A stretch of DNA of 26,218 nucleotides, taken from contig RYWJ01000012.1 in assembly GCA_003979185.1 (NCBI GenBank), positions 1 to 26,218 on the forward strand, written 5' to 3'. The translations under genes and the position numbers were made by a program. The notes beneath the pieces are model-generated. The model worked only from the letters and a program-made list of their open reading frames with translations. It did not search any database and was not told the origin of the DNA. Positions 1 to 7,566 of the stretch are shown piece after piece. Within the stretch, counting starts at the first letter, position 1; every line of letters starts with the position of its first letter. This DNA is from Candidatus Saccharimonadota bacterium (GTDB lineage Bacteria; Patescibacteriota; Saccharimonadia; Saccharimonadales; Saccharimonadaceae).

Positions 1-1
1 T

Positions 2-1126
2 GTGAGTAATAATACAGTAGATTTTGCAGGTAAGTTAGTCTTTGGAGCTAAGTTTAGTGAAGATGCTAGCTCTGGGCATTATAGGACTAAGGTTTTGTTG
101 TCTTTGGTAGCTACACCGAAAGCAATTCCGGTAGTGACCGGCTTTGCTGGTATTAAGACCATGCAAGCTATGACGACAAATATATGTAAAAGTGCCGCTA
201 ATGGCACTACAGGACAGCTCTATGATACCCGTGATTATAGTACTTATACGATTCGTAAACATGAGGATGGCAACTGCTGGATGACTCAGAATTTAAGAAT
301 TGTAGATACTGTCATCAACAGTAGCGACAGCGATATGACGAGTGGAAGTTTTACGATACCAAGTAGCTCTATATCCGGGTTTGGCCCTAGCGATCAATAC
401 AAACCCAAGGCTTATTATGCTAATGATAGCAATAACGGAGCGTATTATAACTGGTACGCTGCTACAGCAGGAAGCGGTGATAGTTCCCTCACTTCTGGCG
501 ATGCTTCAAATAGTATTTGTCCGAAAGGCTGGAAACTGCCACCGAATAGCGGGAATGGTTCGTATACCTTGTTGGCTAGCGCGGCGGGAATAACGAGCAG
601 TGCAGCGGGGTCAGAAAAGATTAGTTCGGCACCGTATAGTTTTCCATATGCAGGGAGTGTGGGTTATAGTGCGCTAGGTAATGTTGGGTCTATTGGCGAT
701 TACTGGTCGCGTACTGCTAACACGAGTAATCAACAAAACGTCCATATCCTCTTCTTTGGCCAGACTAACGTTAATCCAACCGCTAATTACAATCGTTATA
801 TTGGCTATTCTGTGCGTTGCGTGGCAACTGATGGTATGGATAAATATGTCTATTCGATCAAATATCAACTCAAGAATGGTCATACTATTTGGAGTGGTAA
901 ATTGCCAGACAATAAAACTATTGTCTCTACGAATACTTCTCAAACTTTTACTACTGGTCAACCTTTTATGATTAAGATGTCTGAAAGTAGCTGGTGTCCT
1001 GTTAAGAATTGGCTTGGCAGCGATGGTAATGTCTATAATATAAGTAGTGAAGTGACCTTAACTAAGGATAAGCCGAATCTAACTCTAACAACGCACCAAA
1101 CTGGTAGTATTTGTGGCGCTGCTTAG
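2..1126 (+). CDS. FISUMP-domain surface protein, 5' end cut by window
   Basis: The frame is open from the first bases (GTG at 2), so the true start probably lies upstream; 374 residues are visible. Residues about 61-276 match the Fibrobacter succinogenes major paralogous (FISUMP) domain: LYDTRDYSTYTIRK (73-86), GNCWMTQNL (90-98), CPKGWKLP (173-180), YWSRTAN (234-240) and a closing RYIGYSVRCV (265-274). Residues 280-374 form a separate beta-rich tail (KYVYSIKYQLKNG onward) resembling a diverged InlB-type repeat. No transmembrane segment or LPxTG motif is visible in this part. FISUMP proteins are generally extracellular, and the biochemical role is unknown. A fragment of a second FISUMP gene lies just downstream on the other strand. 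Domain call fairly sure, function unknown. Confidence 0.8.
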   Translation: MSNNTVDFAGKLVFGAKFSEDASSGHYRTKVLLSLVATPKAIPVVTGFAGIKTMQAMTTNICKSAANGTTGQLYDTRDYSTYTIRKHEDGNCWMTQNLRIVDTVINSSDSDMTSGSFTIPSSSISGFGPSDQYKPKAYYANDSNNGAYYNWYAATAGSGDSSLTSGDASNSICPKGWKLPPNSGNGSYTLLASAAGITSSAAGSEKISSAPYSFPYAGSVGYSALGNVGSIGDYWSRTANTSNQQNVHILFFGQTNVNPTANYNRYIGYSVRCVATDGMDKYVYSIKYQLKNGHTIWSGKLPDNKTIVSTNTSQTFTTGQPFMIKMSESSWCPVKNWLGSDGNVYNISSEVTLTKDKPNLTLTTHQTGSICGAA

Positions 1127-1227
1127 TACGAGTGGCTATTGGATCTTGAATCTCTGTGCAGCGGTTCAGGGGGCGACGCTAGGATTGTAGTACTACATCC
1201 CCTCACCACCCTTAACCCATATACTAT

Positions 1228-1455
1228 TTAGGTAGTAGCGGCGCAGCGTATGGAGCGACCGAAGTAACGGATATTGCTGCTGGCTGGGAGGACATTGGAG
1301 CTATTAAAGGCCAGGTCGTACGCGCCGGTAGCAGAGTTGGCGGTACGAGACCAATAGTCGCCACCGGAGCCGACACCGTTCAGGGAGCCACCGAGGACGT
1401 ACCCGGCATAAGGGAAGTTGTAGGGAGATTCTTTATGTTTAACGCAACTTTTCTG
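1228..1455 (-). pseudogene. Inverted C-terminal fragment of a second FISUMP gene
   Basis: Reading the minus strand from about 1432 down to a TAA at 1228-1230 gives an uninterrupted FISUMP C-terminus: SPYNFPYAG, then GGDYWSRTAN, then IRYFGRSIRCAAT. These align in order with PYSFPYAG, GDYWSRTAN and RYIGYSVRC of the gene ending at 1126. The frame is closed upstream by a stop at 1456-1458, has no start codon, and lacks the N-terminal two thirds of the domain. Codons at the shared motifs differ clearly from those of the upstream gene, so this is not a recent duplicate. It occupies most of the 342-base gap between the FISUMP gene and the ABC gene. Probably a dead remnant; a donor cassette for recombination is possible but unproven. 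Confidence 0.72.
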
Positions 1456-1456
1456 T

Positions 1457-1462
1457 TATACT
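1457..1462 (+). promoter_or_regulatory. -10 box of the ABC ATPase gene, apparently leaderless
   Basis: TATACT ends six bases before the ATG at 1469, so transcription should begin at or next to the start codon. No Shine-Dalgarno sequence precedes the ATG and no clear -35 is seen. Confidence 0.5.
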
Positions 1463-1468
1463 AATATT

Positions 1469-2131
1469 ATGACTATACAACTTCAAAATATTAATAAAGC
1501 TTACGGTAAGAAGCCAGTTTTGCATGATGTAAATTTGGAGATCCAAACTGGTACGTTTGTGATGTTACGTGGGCGTAGCGGCTCTGGCAAATCGACTCTA
1601 CTAAATATCATCGGCGGAATCGAGCCTACCACAAGTGGCCATGTGATCATTGATAATAAGGATATTAGTTCCCTCAAGCCAAAAGAGCGTACAGACTTCT
1701 ACCGTCACAAGGTTGGTTTTATCTTCCAGGGATTCTATTTGCAACCACAGCTGACAATCGGCGAAAATATTGCTTTAATGGGCGTATTTGCCGGAATGCC
1801 TAAAAAAGATCGTGAAGCAAGGGCGTTGGAGCTGGCAAAACAGCTAGGTATCGAACAAGTTTTAGACCACAAGCCAGCGGAAATTTCTGGTGGCCAGGCC
1901 GAACGAGCCTGTGCAGCGAGAGCTTTGTTTATGCATCCAGAGATTATTTTGGCGGATGAGCCGACCAACAACCTTGATCCTGACAACGCAAGAAATGTCA
2001 TTGAAATGTTGAAACAGATTTGGCAAAGTACGGGTGCGACTGTGATTGTGGCAAGCCACGATGCGATGGTAGAGCAGTATGCTCAACAGGTTATTATGGT
2101 AGAGGATGGTAGAGCTACGGTCGCACAATAA
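1469..2131 (+). CDS. ABC transporter ATP-binding protein (LolD/MacB-like)
   Basis: A complete 220-residue ATPase, the usual size for a single nucleotide-binding subunit of the LolD/MacB/FtsE type. All hallmarks are present: Walker A GRSGSGKST (35-43), Q-loop Gln87 (FIFQGF), signature SGGQAER (140-146), Walker B IILADEP (159-165), D-loop NNLD and switch His197 (ASHD). It would energise a membrane permease of the MacB/FtsX type, but no permease gene is adjacent: upstream is a FISUMP remnant and downstream a terminator and an insertion sequence. The substrate cannot be told. The ATG at 1469 is supported by the -10 box directly before it. Confidence 0.92.
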   Translation: MTIQLQNINKAYGKKPVLHDVNLEIQTGTFVMLRGRSGSGKSTLLNIIGGIEPTTSGHVIIDNKDISSLKPKERTDFYRHKVGFIFQGFYLQPQLTIGENIALMGVFAGMPKKDREARALELAKQLGIEQVLDHKPAEISGGQAERACAARALFMHPEIILADEPTNNLDPDNARNVIEMLKQIWQSTGATVIVASHDAMVEQYAQQVIMVEDGRATVAQ

Positions 2132-2155
2132 GGCAAAATAATCCAGAATTTACAG

Positions 2156-2180
2156 AAAACGCCTCTTTTGGGGCGTTTTT
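2156..2180 (+). terminator. Rho-independent terminator after the ABC ATPase gene
   Basis: Stem AAAACGCC (2156-2163) pairs with GGCGTTTT, followed by a short T run, 25 bases after the stop codon. It isolates the ABC gene from the insertion sequence downstream. Confidence 0.85.
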
Positions 2181-2234
2181 GCAAGGGTCTATCTTTCCAT
2201 TATAGCACAGATTTGTTAAAGAGTCAATATGAAT

Positions 2235-2243
2235 GTCATATTT
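2235..2243. repeat. 9-bp target-site duplication of IS copy 1
   Basis: GTCATATTT directly abuts the left end of the element at 2244 and is repeated at 3063-3071 directly after its right end. Confidence 0.9.
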
Positions 2244-3062
2244 GGTTTAGTGTAACTATACAGAACAACATGCAAAAATGTAGTTAGTTACATTATAGAA
2301 TAGTTCTGGTTGGTTGTGACGCAATTGATGCTCACGAAGTAAGTAATAGAAATCATTGTAAGAGAAAGACAAGTTGTTATGTACTCGTCTTATATGTCGC
2401 TTTAGTACGCTCCATAAACCCTCTATTCTGTTATATGAAGCTAAACTATCAGTAGCTATAAGGCTACCAGGAGCAATAGAATCTTCTATAAAGTCTTCTA
2501 CGGTTTCTCTAGTACGATCTTTGATGATCTTAAGCTTAATATGACCAGTAGAACGTTCTATTGCTCCTATAACTAATCTTTGCCGACCAAACTTTAGTTT
2601 ACCAAAATAGCTTTCGTCCACCTCTACTTCGCTATATAGTTGAGTAGTGGAATCTTCTGGTAAGAGTTGCCTAAGCTTCCTAATCCATCGTCTGATGGTT
2701 AGATAGCTGAGGTTTAGTTGTCGCTTTATCTCTCCAATACTACTACCATGTTGCCATAACCAAATCATAGCCCAGATCTGTCGGAATGTTAACTTACTAT
2801 TCCTAAAGGCGCTTTCTGATCTTACAGACGTCTTTTTATGGCAACATGGACAGTACTCATAGTTCTTGCGATAAAGTAATCTATGATTACAGTCTGGGCA
2901 ATTTATTGTCCCCCAGAGTATTCTATGTAACTCATGATGGCACTTTAATTCTGATGGTAATTCTGCTAAACTATTCATTAGGAACAGTCCTTTCTTGTAA
3001 TTAGGTTGTTATTTGCTAACTACATTTTACAGTATGGCTGTTCCTTTTTGTTACAGTAAACC
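2244..3062 (-). mobile_element. IS1595-like insertion sequence, copy 1 (819 bp)
   Basis: The boundaries are fixed by comparison with an identical-looking copy at 4765-5583: sequence agrees from GGTTTAGTGTAAC at the left to the complement of GGTTTACTGTAAC at the right, and the flanks differ immediately outside. The terminal inverted repeat is 13 bp with one mismatch. A further shared subterminal word, ATGTAGTTAG, lies about 35 bp inside each end. A 9-bp target duplication flanks the element. One transposase gene fills it on the minus strand, ending 12 bp from the left tip. It sits between the ABC terminator and the promoter of the next gene, whose -35 is only about 25 bp from the element. Confidence 0.92.
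2256..2978 (-). CDS. IS1595-family (ISXO2-like) transposase, copy 1
   Basis: 240 residues. An N-terminal zinc ribbon (CPDC at 27-30, CPCC at 43-46) is followed by a helix-turn-helix-like stretch (about 75-105) and a DDE-type core: Asp121 in VEVDESYFG, Asp177 in ATDSLASY, then NRIEGLWSVLKR (183-194), which corresponds to the Asn...Lys part of the IS1595 DDNK signature. In typical members about 30 residues separate the second Asp from the conserved Asn (the block with NHS and HTN); here they are nearly adjacent, so an internal segment seems to be missing. The ATG is preceded by AAGGA. Identical in translation to the protein encoded at 4777-5499. Confidence 0.88.
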   Translation of the reverse strand: MNSLAELPSELKCHHELHRILWGTINCPDCNHRLLYRKNYEYCPCCHKKTSVRSESAFRNSKLTFRQIWAMIWLWQHGSSIGEIKRQLNLSYLTIRRWIRKLRQLLPEDSTTQLYSEVEVDESYFGKLKFGRQRLVIGAIERSTGHIKLKIIKDRTRETVEDFIEDSIAPGSLIATDSLASYNRIEGLWSVLKRHIRRVHNNLSFSYNDFYYLLREHQLRHNQPELFYNVTNYIFACCSV

Positions 3063-3086
3063 GTCATATTTTTAAGCTTAAAAACT

Positions 3087-3114
3087 TTGTTTTTTGGATT
3101 TGGTGTGATATAAT
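3087..3114 (+). promoter_or_regulatory. Promoter of the InlB-repeat protein gene, leaderless
   Basis: TTGTTT (3087-3092), a 16-base spacer and TATAAT (3109-3114). The ATG at 3122 comes seven bases later, so the mRNA should start at or within a base of the start codon; no Shine-Dalgarno sequence fits. IS copy 1 inserted just upstream and left this promoter intact. Confidence 0.65.
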
Positions 3115-3121
3115 AGGTGCA

Positions 3122-4762
3122 ATGGGCAAAGTTATTATCAATAAACAAGACGCCACCCAAACTGCGAGAAAAAATGGCTCTAGTAATAATCATCTGCGAG
3201 GAGATTATACTAAGGAACGAGCACATGTAAAAATTTCGCAGAGCGCGAATGTTGCGAAAAACGCTGGAGTGAAGATGAGTACTAAAGAAAAGAGTGCGGC
3301 GAAGCCCGAGTCTAATAGTGCGCCAAATAAAGCAAAAACCCCAAACAATAATCCGATGTCAAAGTCGGTTGCTTTGGTAAAGGTTGGTGCGAGTAGCAAG
3401 AATAATCGACCAGTCCGAGCGCTTAGTGCTGGTCGTCCAAAAGCGATTGCGGCTAGCTCGCAAGCGCCTAATAGCATTAAATCTAAGTCATCTAGTAAGT
3501 CAGAGATGGGCTTGATTGTGCGCGAACGAACCATTGATCCGGAGATTGCTTTGATGGCGAATCGTGCTGCAGCAGCGGAAAAGTCAAGCGCGGATATTAC
3601 TAGAGTTGGTCAGAAAAATGGACATAAGTCAATGTCTGGTATGTTGGTGGAAGTTTCTCAGCCATCTTATCGTACAAACCGTCAGAATATGCACAATGCT
3701 AATGGTCTGAGGACGTCAGCATCATCGTCGTCTCAAGAGCAGTCAGAGGCTGCGAAAAGGGAAGCCGAGGCAAAGTTTTCCAAGGCGAAGTCAGTTTTGA
3801 TTGGTGTGGGTGTTGCGCTAGTGGTTGCAGTGATCGGTTTTGCGGCAATTGCAATCCTAGGTGAGAGCGAAAAATCGATGTGTTTGGTGCATTTTGAATC
3901 TAATGGTGGGTCAGAGATTGATGCGACCGAAATCGTCTGTGGTCGTACCGTAGAGCGCCCAGAGGATCCAACCAAGGAAGGTTTTAGTTTTGAAGGCTGG
4001 GTGCTTGAGGGTGATCCGTTTGATTTTAACGAAGGTATTTACAAGAATGCGACTTTAGTAGCGAAGTGGAAAGCCAACGACGATACGGAGATTGTTGTTG
4101 TACATTTCGATACTGATGGCGGCTCTGCGATGGACGATATTGAACTAGCTCAAGGTTCAAAGCTGAAACGACCAACCGCACCGACCAAGATGGGTTACGT
4201 ATTAACTGATTGGTACCTAGGTGATGAGGTCTATGACTTTGACCAGCCGGTAAATGAAAATATTACCTTAAAAGCACATTGGGAGCGTCGCGAGTCCCAA
4301 GGTAGTGATAATAATACCGCTAAGCCAGACAATAATAAAGTCACTAGTTTGGGCGTGAGTACTAAGAACCTAACTTTGATAGTCGGTCAGACTGGCCAAG
4401 TGACAATTAATGTTTTGCCAAGTTCGGCGGATTATCGTTTGGCTGCTACGTCCTACAATGAAGCCGTTTCGTGTAGCGTGAATAAAAATACCATTTCTTG
4501 TACCGCCAATAAATCAGGTGTAACTACGAAAGTAGTTGTACGTGACATGAATAGCGGTAATACTGTAGAGTTTACAGTGACTATACCAGCTGATGATAAG
4601 CCTCCAGTAACAGATCCTGATCCTGTTCCGACTCCGGATCCAGATCCAGGACCTGATCCAACTCCTGATCCAGGACCTAACCCAACACCAGACCCTGATC
4701 CAGGAACTGATCCAGATACAGATGCGGGTCAAACTACGGACAATAACGCGAATAATCCGTAA
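3122..4762 (+). CDS. Membrane-anchored surface protein with InlB repeats and Pro/Asp-rich stalk
   Basis: 546 residues with an unusual order of parts. Residues 1-224 are a Lys/Ser/Ala/Asn-rich, probably disordered and positively charged segment without a signal peptide. Residues 225-247 (LIGVGVALVVAVIGFAAIAI) are the only membrane span. Then come two InlB B-repeat (Listeria-Bacteroides repeat) modules at about 254-314 and 324-384, each with FxxNGG/FDTDGG, P-T-K-x-G and GW/DWY signatures. An Ig-like beta domain (about 400-495) and a Pro/Asp/Thr low-complexity tail (498-546) follow. By charge the N-terminus should be cytoplasmic and the repeats outside, suggesting adhesion or wall contact. No LPxTG is seen. 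IS copy 2 inserted exactly over the stop codon; the target duplication keeps TAA intact. Confidence 0.85.
   Translation: MGKVIINKQDATQTARKNGSSNNHLRGDYTKERAHVKISQSANVAKNAGVKMSTKEKSAAKPESNSAPNKAKTPNNNPMSKSVALVKVGASSKNNRPVRALSAGRPKAIAASSQAPNSIKSKSSSKSEMGLIVRERTIDPEIALMANRAAAAEKSSADITRVGQKNGHKSMSGMLVEVSQPSYRTNRQNMHNANGLRTSASSSSQEQSEAAKREAEAKFSKAKSVLIGVGVALVVAVIGFAAIAILGESEKSMCLVHFESNGGSEIDATEIVCGRTVERPEDPTKEGFSFEGWVLEGDPFDFNEGIYKNATLVAKWKANDDTEIVVVHFDTDGGSAMDDIELAQGSKLKRPTAPTKMGYVLTDWYLGDEVYDFDQPVNENITLKAHWERRESQGSDNNTAKPDNNKVTSLGVSTKNLTLIVGQTGQVTINVLPSSADYRLAATSYNEAVSCSVNKNTISCTANKSGVTTKVVVRDMNSGNTVEFTVTIPADDKPPVTDPDPVPTPDPDPGPDPTPDPGPNPTPDPDPGTDPDTDAGQTTDNNANNP
4613..4723 (+). repeat. Low-complexity repeat coding a Pro/Asp/Thr/Gly stalk
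   Basis: Imperfect 6- and 12-base units based on GATCC(A/T) and ACTCC(A/T) encode alternating DP, TP and GP dipeptides. The tract could expand or contract by slippage and change stalk length. Confidence 0.7.
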
Positions 4763-4764
4763 TA
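4756..4764. repeat. 9-bp target-site duplication of IS copy 2
   Basis: TCCGTAATA abuts the left end of the second element and recurs at 5584-5592 right after its right end. It contains the stop codon of the gene ending at 4762. Confidence 0.9.
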
Positions 4765-5583
4765 GGTTTAGTGTAACTATACAGAACAACATGCAAAAAT
4801 GTAGTTAGTTACATTATAGAATAGTTCTGGTTGGTTGTGACGCAATTGATGCTCACGAAGTAAGTAATAGAAATCATTGTAAGAGAAAGACAAGTTGTTA
4901 TGTACTCGTCTTATATGTCGCTTTAGTACGCTCCATAAACCCTCTATTCTGTTATATGAAGCTAAACTATCAGTAGCTATAAGGCTACCAGGAGCAATAG
5001 AATCTTCTATAAAGTCTTCTACGGTTTCTCTAGTACGATCTTTGATGATCTTAAGCTTAATATGACCAGTAGAACGTTCTATTGCTCCTATAACTAATCT
5101 TTGCCGACCAAACTTTAGTTTACCAAAATAGCTTTCGTCCACCTCTACTTCGCTATATAGTTGAGTAGTGGAATCTTCTGGTAAGAGTTGCCTAAGCTTC
5201 CTAATCCATCGTCTGATGGTTAGATAGCTGAGGTTTAGTTGTCGCTTTATCTCTCCAATACTACTACCATGTTGCCATAACCAAATCATAGCCCAGATCT
5301 GTCGGAATGTTAACTTACTATTCCTAAAGGCGCTTTCTGATCTTACAGACGTCTTTTTATGGCAACATGGACAGTACTCATAGTTCTTGCGATAAAGTAA
5401 TCTATGATTACAGTCTGGGCAATTTATTGTCCCCCAGAGTATTCTATGTAACTCATGATGGCACTTTAATTCTGATGGTAATTCTGCTAAACTATTCATT
5501 AGGAACAGTCCTTTCTTGTAATTAGGTTGTTATTTGCTAACTACATTTTACAGTATGGCTGTTCCTTTTTGTTACAGTAAACC
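4765..5583 (-). mobile_element. IS1595-like insertion sequence, copy 2 (819 bp)
   Basis: Same length, ends, orientation and (as far as read by eye) sequence as the copy at 2244-3062. Its own distinct 9-bp target duplication shows it inserted independently and is not one arm of a composite transposon. The right tip lies 17 bp before the -35 of the tRNA-Glu promoter. Confidence 0.92.
4777..5499 (-). CDS. IS1595-family (ISXO2-like) transposase, copy 2
   Basis: The 240-residue translation is identical to that of copy 1, including the zinc ribbon, Asp121, Asp177, the NRIEGLWSVLKR block and the same apparent internal gap. Identity between the copies means recent duplication, so the element was mobile recently, either by its own transposase or by one supplied from elsewhere. 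Confidence 0.88.
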   Translation of the reverse strand: MNSLAELPSELKCHHELHRILWGTINCPDCNHRLLYRKNYEYCPCCHKKTSVRSESAFRNSKLTFRQIWAMIWLWQHGSSIGEIKRQLNLSYLTIRRWIRKLRQLLPEDSTTQLYSEVEVDESYFGKLKFGRQRLVIGAIERSTGHIKLKIIKDRTRETVEDFIEDSIAPGSLIATDSLASYNRIEGLWSVLKRHIRRVHNNLSFSYNDFYYLLREHQLRHNQPELFYNVTNYIFACCSV

Positions 5584-5599
5584 TCCGTAATATTAGGGG

Positions 5600-5628
5600 T
5601 TCACAACTAGCGGAAAATATGCTAAAAT
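5600..5628 (+). promoter_or_regulatory. Promoter of tRNA-Glu
   Basis: TTCACA (5600-5605), a 17-base spacer, and TAAAAT (5623-5628) with an upstream TG two bases before it. Transcription would start about 5 bases before the tRNA. Confidence 0.6.
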
Positions 5629-5639
5629 ACAATTATTGT

Positions 5640-5716
5640 GGTTCCGTCGTCTAGTGGTCTAGGACGTCTGGTTCTCATCCAGAAAATCGCGGGTTCGACT
5701 CCCGCCGGAATCACCA
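5640..5716 (+). tRNA. tRNA-Glu (anticodon CTC), CCA encoded
   Basis: A full cloverleaf can be drawn: acceptor GGTTCCG with CGGAATC (one G-U), anticodon stem TCTGG/CCAGA with loop TTCTCAT (anticodon CTC, reads GAG), T arm GCGGG/CCCGC with loop TTCGACT, and an encoded CCA end. A small hairpin ACAGG-AGAG-CCTGT (5717-5730) directly follows the CCA. The stop codon of a convergent serine recombinase lies 20 bases downstream, so this tRNA borders the accessory island. Confidence 0.95.
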
Positions 5717-5736
5717 ACAGGAGAGCCTGTGGAAAA

Positions 5737-6663
5737 CTAAGGTTCGAAGATGAAATTAAAGGGTGATTTATATCTGTAAATCACTTTTTTGTGCATCAAT
5801 TTCGAGGTTCGAAACCATATTTCGCACCAAAAGTCCTTTTCGACGAGATCGCCTTGTTCTAACCTATTAATTAGCGAATTTAGCGAGTTCAAAAACTTTT
5901 CTAAGTCTAAGCGTAATTTTTCAGGATTCTTAATTTTGGCTTCAATTTGCTTGATTCTTTCGTCTATATTTACAACATCATTTTGTAAATCCGCCATGTC
6001 TTTTTTGAGTTTGTCTTTGACGGCTTTAGGTGATTCTTTGTCTAGTTCGGCGTACTTTTCAGCAAGGTTGTCAATCTTTCTTTGTTTTTGTGTTCTCTGG
6101 CCGAGAAGCTCATGTTTCTCAACGGTTGCTTCTTGCATCTTCTTGTCGGCATATTCGCTCATATCGTAGATAAAGCTTGTGAAATCGTATTTCTGGCTGA
6201 TACGGCCGAACTCTTCGTAGAATTGATCCATGATGACATGCATACGTATATTGTTCTTTGGGTGCGTACAGGCCTTGTTGTGGCATCGATAGTTGAGGTA
6301 ATACGTACCAGAGTGTCCGCGGTTTCTGGCCGGAATTAGATAGTGGCTGCATACCGAGCATTTGATAAGGTGGCGGAACGGCAAGAAGTATTTGCCATGT
6401 GTAGCTTTCTGATTCTCGTAGTAGGAAGATTGAATTGAGCTACGGTCCTTTCTGAACATCTTCTGGACTTGGTCGAATTCTTCTTCGGTTACCATTGGCT
6501 TGAAGTTTGGTGTTACTACTCGCAGATCTACATAGTTGCGGCCTTGTTCCAAGATTCCGTAGTAGAATGGATCGTGGAAGATGCGGTTCGCAGTGCTTTC
6601 GCAGACGCCGTAGCTCCTGACGTGTTTGTTTTGGCGTGATAGTTTTTGTAGGGCGTTCCACAT
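5737..6663 (-). pseudogene. Large serine recombinase, C-terminal part (frameshifted)
   Basis: Continues the recombinase whose N-terminal part is encoded at 6440-7315, in a different reading frame. It contains the recombinase domain (CESTANRIFHDPFYYGILEQG), a zinc ribbon with CSVC and a later C...C pair near NYRCHNKAC, and a long coiled coil (about residues 165-265 of this part) as usual in large serine recombinases. Joining the parts at the WKMNN / WNALQ boundary restores the family pattern, so one base has been gained or lost near 6660. The ATG at 6663 could allow separate translation, but a C-terminal half alone lacks the catalytic serine. It ends 20 bases from tRNA-Glu. A sequencing error is possible. 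Confidence 0.78.
5763..5790 (+). terminator. Terminator of tRNA-Glu, inside the recombinase 3' end
   Basis: A perfect 8-bp stem GTGATTTA / TAAATCAC with a 6-base loop is followed by six T residues on the plus strand. It lies within the last codons of the minus-strand recombinase. Confidence 0.8.
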
Positions 6664-7315
6664 TATTCATCTTCCAGTAGCGGTAGACTTCCATTTGTGA
6701 TGCGCCATTTAGAATCATTTGCCAGCCTTTCTGGATCATCTTGAAGTTCTTGTCTGGCTTATAATAACCGGACACGTCGTCTCTAATATAGCCCCATTTT
6801 GGCATACCACCGGACTTACCTTGTTCGAGGTTAGAATCGACACCGCGTTGCACGATTTCTGACAAATGCTCTGAGTATTGCTTTGAAAGCGCAAAGAGCA
6901 TATTTAGTGTCAGCTTACCGCTTGAATCGTTATGAAACTCAAAGGTCGGGAAACGTAGGTCTTTAATGATGCCGTTATCAACCATATCTACAACCATTCC
7001 GGCTTCGAGCGAGTTACGTGATAAACGCTCTGGGTGCCAGGCGAGAATGGCATCGTATTTGCCTTTCTCGATATCTTTTAGCATCTGCGAGAAAAGTGGA
7101 CGGTTGCCGGATTTCTTCGCCGACTTAGATTCCTGGATCGGTTCGTCAACTAGAAGCAAACCGTGGCTATTCGCATATTCTTTACAATCTGCGATTTGGT
7201 CTGGTAATGATTTGGCTTGGGCTTCGGCATCTTCGGAAGATTCACACACGTAGAGTACGTAGCGTAGTGGCTTCTGGACTATGCCGCTACTCGCATTGAT
7301 TAGCGCTCTATTCAT
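6440..7315 (-). pseudogene. Large serine recombinase, N-terminal catalytic part (frameshifted)
   Basis: Resolvase-type catalytic domain: LYVCESSED (21-29 from the ATG at 7315), SLPDQ, and the conserved LAWHPERLSRN block. The usual start of the catalytic motif is Y-x-R-x-S; here Arg is Cys24 and the next residue is Glu, while Ser26 is kept. Both changes are single transitions from Arg and Lys codons. The frame runs on past the frameshift near 6660 into an unrelated Arg-rich tail (to 6440). The ATG at 7315 is preferred over an upstream TTG because a small ORF stops four bases before it. Large serine recombinases integrate and excise phages and conjugative elements; here the frameshift and the lost Arg suggest an inactive integrase. 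Confidence 0.78.
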
Positions 7316-7319
7316 AGTT

Positions 7320-7475
7320 TTAGAACACGACAACTACTCCGTCGTCGCATACTCCTTTCTCTTTGTTGGACTCGCGTTCCGGCGAATTGTCTATGTCGTC
7401 TAGTGCGCAAAGTAATTGCACTAGGTTTTTGGCAGCTTCTTTTCGGTCTTCTACGACCGGCTGTTCCTTTTGCAT
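7320..7475 (-). CDS. Small acidic protein upstream of the recombinase
   Basis: 51 residues, beginning MQKEQPVVEDRKEAAKNL and ending GVVVVF; Glu/Asp-rich with one helical segment. Its TAA lies four bases before the recombinase ATG, so the two are likely cotranscribed and coupled. I do not recognise a family. Small ORFs in this position are common in integrative elements. There is no good Shine-Dalgarno sequence at normal spacing, so translation may be coupled to the ORF ending at 7476. Plausible but unproven. Confidence 0.45.
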   Translation of the reverse strand: MQKEQPVVEDRKEAAKNLVQLLCALDDIDNSPERESNKEKGVCDDGVVVVF

Positions 7476-7559
7476 TTAAGGTACATACTTTTCTTTCTCC
7501 ACCCAAAGTGTTGCCGATTTTATGATGGCAAGTATCATTGTGGTGCAGAATCTGCGCAT
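7476..7559 (-). CDS. Possible 27-residue leader ORF
   Basis: Starts MRRFCTTMILAIIKSATLW and ends in TAA directly joined to the ATG of the next small ORF. There is no ribosome site and no recognised family; it is supported only by its tight junction with the next ORF. Confidence 0.22.
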   Translation of the reverse strand: MRRFCTTMILAIIKSATLWVEKEKYVP

Positions 7560-7566
7560 AAAATAT

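Noticed and set aside
1199..1213. CCTCACCACC resembling the left end of the IS481-like element
   Set aside because: Only about ten bases match, with no partner end or transposase nearby; chance is sufficient.
4514..4792. 92-codon Trp/Arg/Ile-rich minus-strand ORF
   Set aside because: It is the antisense of the Pro/Asp repeat tract and crosses into the insertion sequence.
2244..5583. Composite transposon formed by the two IS copies
   Set aside because: Each copy has its own distinct 9-bp duplication, so they inserted separately.
6640..6680. Programmed frameshift in the serine recombinase
   Set aside because: No slippery heptamer or pairing structure was seen at the junction, and the catalytic motif is also altered, which fits decay or error better.
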